From: Alkalimonas sp.
Lineage (GTDB): Bacteria > Pseudomonadota > Gammaproteobacteria > Enterobacterales > Alteromonadaceae
Assembly: GCA_022565655.1 (NCBI GenBank)
Contig: JAIUMG010000128.1
Location: 1 to 9,155, forward strand
Direction: 5' to 3'
Length of the DNA stretch: 9,155 nucleotides
In this document: in pieces, positions 5,304-9,155 of the stretch
How positions within the stretch are numbered: the stretch's first letter is position 1
Layout: each line of letters starts with the position of its first letter
Made by a program: the position numbers and the translations under genes
The notes under the pieces: generated by a model
Databases searched by the model: none
What the model was told of the DNA's origin: nothing
Seen by the model: only the letters and a program-made list of their open reading frames with translations

Positions 5304-5324
5304 CCATAATTTTGCTGACAATCA

Positions 5325-7007
5325 TTACATAATAATCTGCCGAATATCCGCCAGATAACCCGCCAATGTCGCGGTAAAGCGTGCCGCCAATGCGCCGTCA
5401 ATGACCCGGTGATCATACGAGACCGACAACGGCAACATTAACTTCGGCTCGAACTCTTTACCATTCCACTTTGGTTTAATCTCTGATTTAGAGACCCCCA
5501 GAATAGCCACTTCCGGTGCATTGACAATCGGCGTAAAGGCCGTACCACCAATGCCGCCTAAGCTGGAAATGGTGAAACAACCACCTTGCATATCGGCAGA
5601 CGTTAGCTTGCCATCCCGTGCTTTGGCAGAAATCTCCATCAGCTCACGCGACAGTTCAATCACACCCTTGGTATTGACGTCCTTCACCACCGGCACCACC
5701 AGACCATTCGGCGTATCCACCGCAATGCCCAGATGTATGTACTTCTTCAGGATCAGGCTCTGACCATCGTCCGACAGCGACGAATTAAAGGTCGGGAATT
5801 CTTCCAAGGCCTTAGCCACAGCTTTCATGATAAACACCAGCGGGGTGTACTTCACGCCCAGCTTTTTCTTTTCGGCCAGCGCGTTTTGCGCTTTACGGAA
5901 ATCTTCCAGCCCAGTGATATCAGCCTCATCAAACTGAGTGACATGCGGAATACGCACCCAGTTGCGATGCAGATTGGCACCAGAGATTTTCTGGATGCGG
6001 CTAAGCGGCTTTTCTTCTACCTCGCCAAAGCGGGCAAAGTCAACTTTGGGCCAGGCCAGCACATCCATGCCGCCGCCTGAACTAACGCTACCCGACTCAA
6101 CCTTTTTCACCACCTCTTTGACGTAGTTTTGCACGTCTTCACGCAGCACCCGATTTTTGCGGCCACTGCCTTTGACTTTGGCCAGGTTGACGCCAAATTC
6201 ACGGGCAATTCGGCGAACGGCGGGCGACGCATGGGCATAGGCGTCGTTTTCAACAAACTCATCCTTGCCTTTGCTTGGCTGCTCAGAAGCAGTCGATGCT
6301 TTGCTATCGCTACTCTCTGCTTTACTCTTGGCTGGCTTATCGTCATCTTTGGGTTTCGCTGATTCAGCTTTGCTGTCGCTTTTCGCTGGTTTCTTCTCAG
6401 CGCTACCTCCTGAGGCTGCCACTTCAAACACCATAATATGCGAACCAGTTTTCACCCGATCGCCGGTGCTCACCTTAATGGCGGTCACGGTACCGGCAAA
6501 TGGCGCAGGTACTTCCATCGAGGCTTTATCGCCTTCAACCGTCAGTAAGGACTGCTCGGCTTCAACACTATCACCGACCGCCACCAGAATTTCAGTGACT
6601 TCAACGTCATCGCCACCGATATCTGGTACTTCAACGTCTTTCTCTTCGCTGCTTGCTGCGGAGTCGTTATCACTCGCTGAATCCGAGCTGTCTTTGTCTG
6701 TGCTCTCTTTATCAGAGCTGGCCTTTTCTGAGTCGTCTTTATCAGCGCTGCTGTCGTCTTGCTTGCTGTCACCATCGGCAGCTTCAAACAACATGATCAG
6801 CGAGCCGGTTTTAATGGAATCACCAGTCTTTACTTCAATCGACTTGACCACCCCAGCTTCACTGGCGGGGATCTCCATCGAGGCTTTATCGCCCTCGACG
6901 GTGATTAACGATTGTTCCGCTTCCACCGTATCACCGACACTGACTAAGATTTCGGTCACTTCGACTTCATCGGCGCCGATATCCGGCACATGGATTTCAA
7001 TGCTCAT
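5325..7007 (-). CDS. aceF: Dihydrolipoyl acetyltransferase (E2 of pyruvate dehydrogenase)
   Basis: E2 forms the core of the complex: its swinging lipoyl arms take the acetyl group from E1 and the C-terminal domain transfers it to CoA. The 560-residue product has two lipoyl domains (about 1-77 and 124-197), each with GDKASM holding the lipoylated lysine (Lys41 and Lys161), a peripheral subunit-binding domain at about 259-296 (ASPAVRRIAREFGVNLAKVK), and an acetyltransferase domain from about 325 to the end, with catalytic His533 and Asp537 in SYDHRVIDG. E. coli AceF has three lipoyl domains; two is common in other gammaproteobacteria. The first linker (78-123) is unusual, rich in Ser and Asp with no proline, where E. 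coli has Ala/Pro linkers. The start is supported by AGAGGA just upstream. aceE ends 11 nt before it, so the two are co-transcribed. Confidence 0.97.
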   Translation of the reverse strand: MSIEIHVPDIGADEVEVTEILVSVGDTVEAEQSLITVEGDKASMEIPASEAGVVKSIEVKTGDSIKTGSLIMLFEAADGDSKQDDSSADKDDSEKASSDKESTDKDSSDSASDNDSAASSEEKDVEVPDIGGDDVEVTEILVAVGDSVEAEQSLLTVEGDKASMEVPAPFAGTVTAIKVSTGDRVKTGSHIMVFEVAASGGSAEKKPAKSDSKAESAKPKDDDKPAKSKAESSDSKASTASEQPSKGKDEFVENDAYAHASPAVRRIAREFGVNLAKVKGSGRKNRVLREDVQNYVKEVVKKVESGSVSSGGGMDVLAWPKVDFARFGEVEEKPLSRIQKISGANLHRNWVRIPHVTQFDEADITGLEDFRKAQNALAEKKKLGVKYTPLVFIMKAVAKALEEFPTFNSSLSDDGQSLILKKYIHLGIAVDTPNGLVVPVVKDVNTKGVIELSRELMEISAKARDGKLTSADMQGGCFTISSLGGIGGTAFTPIVNAPEVAILGVSKSEIKPKWNGKEFEPKLMLPLSVSYDHRVIDGALAARFTATLAGYLADIRQIIM

Positions 7008-7018
7008 TCGTCGTCCTC

Positions 7019-9155
7019 TTATGCGTACAGTGGGTTGGTTTTTTCGGTATCGATGTCAAACTTCTTAATGGCATCCAACACCACAGACTTTTTCAGCTCA
7101 CCACGTTTGGCCAGTTCATTCAAGGCGGCCACTACCACATAGCCGGTATTCACTTCAAAGTGGCGGCGCAGGTTTTCACGGCTGTCTGAGCGACCAAAGC
7201 CATCGGTACCCAGCACCTTGTAAGACTCTGCCGGCACAAAAGCACGCACCTGGTCGGCATAACTCTTCATGTAATCGGTCGCGGCAATGGCGGGTGATGA
7301 ATTTAGCACCGTAGCGATATATGGCACTTTTTCTTCGGCGTCCGGGTGCAGCATGTTGAAACGCTCGCAATCCTGGCCATCGCGCGCCAGTTCATTGAAC
7401 GAGGTCACCGAGTACACATTGGATGCAACGCCATACTCTTCACTCAGGATCTTCGCAGCCTGGCGCACTTCATTTAAAATTGTACCAGAGCCCAGCAACT
7501 GCACCTGGCCTTTATCACCGGCCAGACTTTCCAGCTTGTAAATACCGCGACGAATGCCTTCCTCCGCCCCTTCAGGCATCGCACCATGATGGTAGTTCTC
7601 ATTCATTACCGTAATGTAGTAATAAATATTTTCCTGCTCAGCGCCATACATCCTACGAATACCATCCTGAATGATCACGGCCAACTCATACACATAAGTC
7701 GGGTCGTACGACACGCAGTTAGGCACCGTACCGGCCTGAATATGACTATGGCCGTCTTCGTGCTGCAAGCCTTCACCATTCAACGTAGTGCGCCCGGCAG
7801 TCGCCCCCAACAGGAAACCACGAGCTTGCTGATCACCCGCCAACCAGGCCATATCGCCAACGCGTTGGAAGCCAAACATCGAGTAGTAGATATAAAATGG
7901 GATCATCGGCAAATCATTGGTGCTGTACGACGTCGCCGCAGCCACCCAGGACGACATCGCGCCCAGCTCGTTGATGCCCTCTTGCAGTACCTGGCCAGAT
8001 TGATCTTCTTTGTAGTAAGACACCACCGAGCGGTCTTCCGGCGTATAGCCCTGGCCATGCGGGTTGTAAATACCGATTTGACGGAACAAGCCTTCCATAC
8101 CAAAGGTTCGGGCTTCATCGGCAATAATCGGCACAATTTGCTTGCCGATGTTTTTGTCTTTTAGCAGCACATTCAGCGCCCGAACAAACCCCATGGTGGT
8201 GGAGATATCGCGCTTTTGCTCGGTCAGCAAAGGCTCAAATGCATCCAGTTCTGGTAGCGTCAGTTCACCACTAAAACGAGGCAGTCGCACTGGCGTAAAG
8301 CCAAGCAGCTCTTTACGGCGTTGATGCAAATAGTTGTATTCCGGCGACCCTTCTTCCAGTTTAATGTACGGCAGCTCGTTGACCGCTTCTTCACTGATCA
8401 CATCCTGCAGGCCCAGGCGATTACGCAGTTGCTGCACATGCGTCATGTCCATCTTTTTCACTTGGTGAGCGATGTTCTTGCCTTCAGCCGCCTCGCCCAT
8501 GCCATAACCTTTCACGGTTTTGGCTAAAATTACGGTCGGCTTATCGGTGCACTCTTGCGCCGCTTTAAAGGCCGCATACAGCTTGGAAGGTTCATGGCCA
8601 CCGCGCTTTAAGGCAAAGATTTCGTCATCGGTCATATCCGCCACCAGGGCAGCTGTTTCCGGGTAACGGCCAAAGAAGTGTTCCCGCACAAAGGCACCAT
8701 CTTTGGATTTATAGGTCTGATAATCGCCATCGACGGTTTCGTTCATCAGCTCCAGCAATTTGCCGGTGGTGTCTTTGGCCAGCAACTTGTCCCAGCCACT
8801 GCCCCACACCACTTTAATGACATTCCAGCCAGCACCACGGAACAAGCCTTCCAGCTCCTGAATGATTTTGCCATTGCCCATCACTGGGCCATCCAAGCGC
8901 TGCAGGTTGCAGTTGATCAGGTAACAGAGGTTGCCTAAGCCTTCACGGGCGGCAAACGAAATAGCACCACGAGACTCTGGCTCGTCCATCTCACCATCGC
9001 CCAGGAAAGCGTAAACACGCTGCTGGCTGGTATCCTTTAAGCCACGGCCATGCAAATACTTTAAGAAACGCGCCTGATAGATCGAGGCAATAGGCCCAAG
9101 GCCCATCGCCATCTCTGCCACGCGCCCCATCAACTCTGGACGACTGCGTAATACT
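7019..9155 (-). CDS. aceE: Pyruvate dehydrogenase E1, homodimeric type, 5' end cut by window edge
   Basis: E1 uses thiamine diphosphate to decarboxylate pyruvate and reductively acetylate the lipoyl groups of E2. The visible 711 residues are the C-terminal four-fifths of a protein of about 890; the frame runs open through the right edge. Seen in order: MGLGPI.SIYQARFLKYL, the thiamine diphosphate and metal motif GDGEMDEPES (from 9001 downward) with NCNLQRLDGP (8914-8885), the mobile loop AAEGKNIAHQVKKM containing the histidine equal to E. coli His407, DEARTFGMEGLFRQIGIY, NGEGLQHEDGHSH, and the C-terminal LGTDGFGRSDSRENLRRHFEV. These identify the AceE type rather than the alpha2-beta2 type. 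Just before MGLGP, where AceE proteins usually have FWQFPTVS, this one reads LMGRVAEMA, a real difference or a sequence error near the edge. No start, promoter or regulator such as pdhR is inside the window. Confidence 0.97.
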   Translation of the reverse strand, partial: VLRSRPELMGRVAEMAMGLGPIASIYQARFLKYLHGRGLKDTSQQRVYAFLGDGEMDEPESRGAISFAAREGLGNLCYLINCNLQRLDGPVMGNGKIIQELEGLFRGAGWNVIKVVWGSGWDKLLAKDTTGKLLELMNETVDGDYQTYKSKDGAFVREHFFGRYPETAALVADMTDDEIFALKRGGHEPSKLYAAFKAAQECTDKPTVILAKTVKGYGMGEAAEGKNIAHQVKKMDMTHVQQLRNRLGLQDVISEEAVNELPYIKLEEGSPEYNYLHQRRKELLGFTPVRLPRFSGELTLPELDAFEPLLTEQKRDISTTMGFVRALNVLLKDKNIGKQIVPIIADEARTFGMEGLFRQIGIYNPHGQGYTPEDRSVVSYYKEDQSGQVLQEGINELGAMSSWVAAATSYSTNDLPMIPFYIYYSMFGFQRVGDMAWLAGDQQARGFLLGATAGRTTLNGEGLQHEDGHSHIQAGTVPNCVSYDPTYVYELAVIIQDGIRRMYGAEQENIYYYITVMNENYHHGAMPEGAEEGIRRGIYKLESLAGDKGQVQLLGSGTILNEVRQAAKILSEEYGVASNVYSVTSFNELARDGQDCERFNMLHPDAEEKVPYIATVLNSSPAIAATDYMKSYADQVRAFVPAESYKVLGTDGFGRSDSRENLRRHFEVNTGYVVVAALNELAKRGELKKSVVLDAIKKFDIDTEKTNPLYA

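Noticed and set aside
6640..6780. Apparent short DNA repeats in the aceF linker
   Set aside because: They follow from repeated Ser, Asp and Lys codons in a low-complexity linker and are not an independent repeat array.
6265..7068. A long plus-strand frame of 267 codons, Ser- and Leu-rich, opposite aceF
   Set aside because: It mirrors the Ser/Asp-rich and lipoyl coding sequence of aceF in antisense, and has no recognisable domain or ribosome site.
7586..8164. A 192-codon plus-strand frame inside aceE
   Set aside because: It is antisense to a conserved enzyme gene and shows no independent support.

Overview
The window is chromosomal DNA of a gammaproteobacterium, probably a marine or Oceanospirillales-like lineage. 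This rests on three things: an E. coli-type homodimeric E1 pyruvate dehydrogenase with clustered aceE-aceF-lpd, an acidic serine/aspartate-rich linker in E2, and roughly even base composition. The genus is an inference from general likeness only.

Right half (about 3.55-9.155 kb, minus strand): the pyruvate dehydrogenase complex in the order aceE (5' part cut off by the right edge), aceF, lpd. aceE and aceF are 11 nt apart. A gap of 310 nt separates aceF from lpd and holds a 108-nt compound inverted repeat that could fold into a branched RNA, followed by a possible lpd promoter. The operon ends at a 26-nt perfect palindrome that looks like a terminator shared with a convergent small lipoprotein gene. 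E1 decarboxylates pyruvate, E2 carries the acetyl group on lipoyl domains and passes it to CoA, and E3 reoxidises the dihydrolipoyl groups with NAD+.

Middle (about 2.1-3.5 kb, plus strand): a HepT/MntA-type HEPN-nucleotidyltransferase pair overlapping by 8 nt with both signature motifs intact, a short stretch bounded by a 9-nt direct repeat, and an unrecognised small lipoprotein.

Left (1-2.1 kb): a leftward XRE/Cro-type regulator cut by the left edge. It is divergent from a 165-residue protein that matches only the alpha-beta insertion domain of malate synthase G, with no catalytic barrel. Beyond that, on the minus strand, lie an orphan periplasmic family-3 solute-binding protein and a hotdog acyl-CoA thioesterase with a GTG start.

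The two observations most worth following are the stand-alone malate synthase G insertion domain beside a regulator, and the branched palindromic element inside the aceF-lpd gap. No rRNA, tRNA, CRISPR array or transposase was seen.
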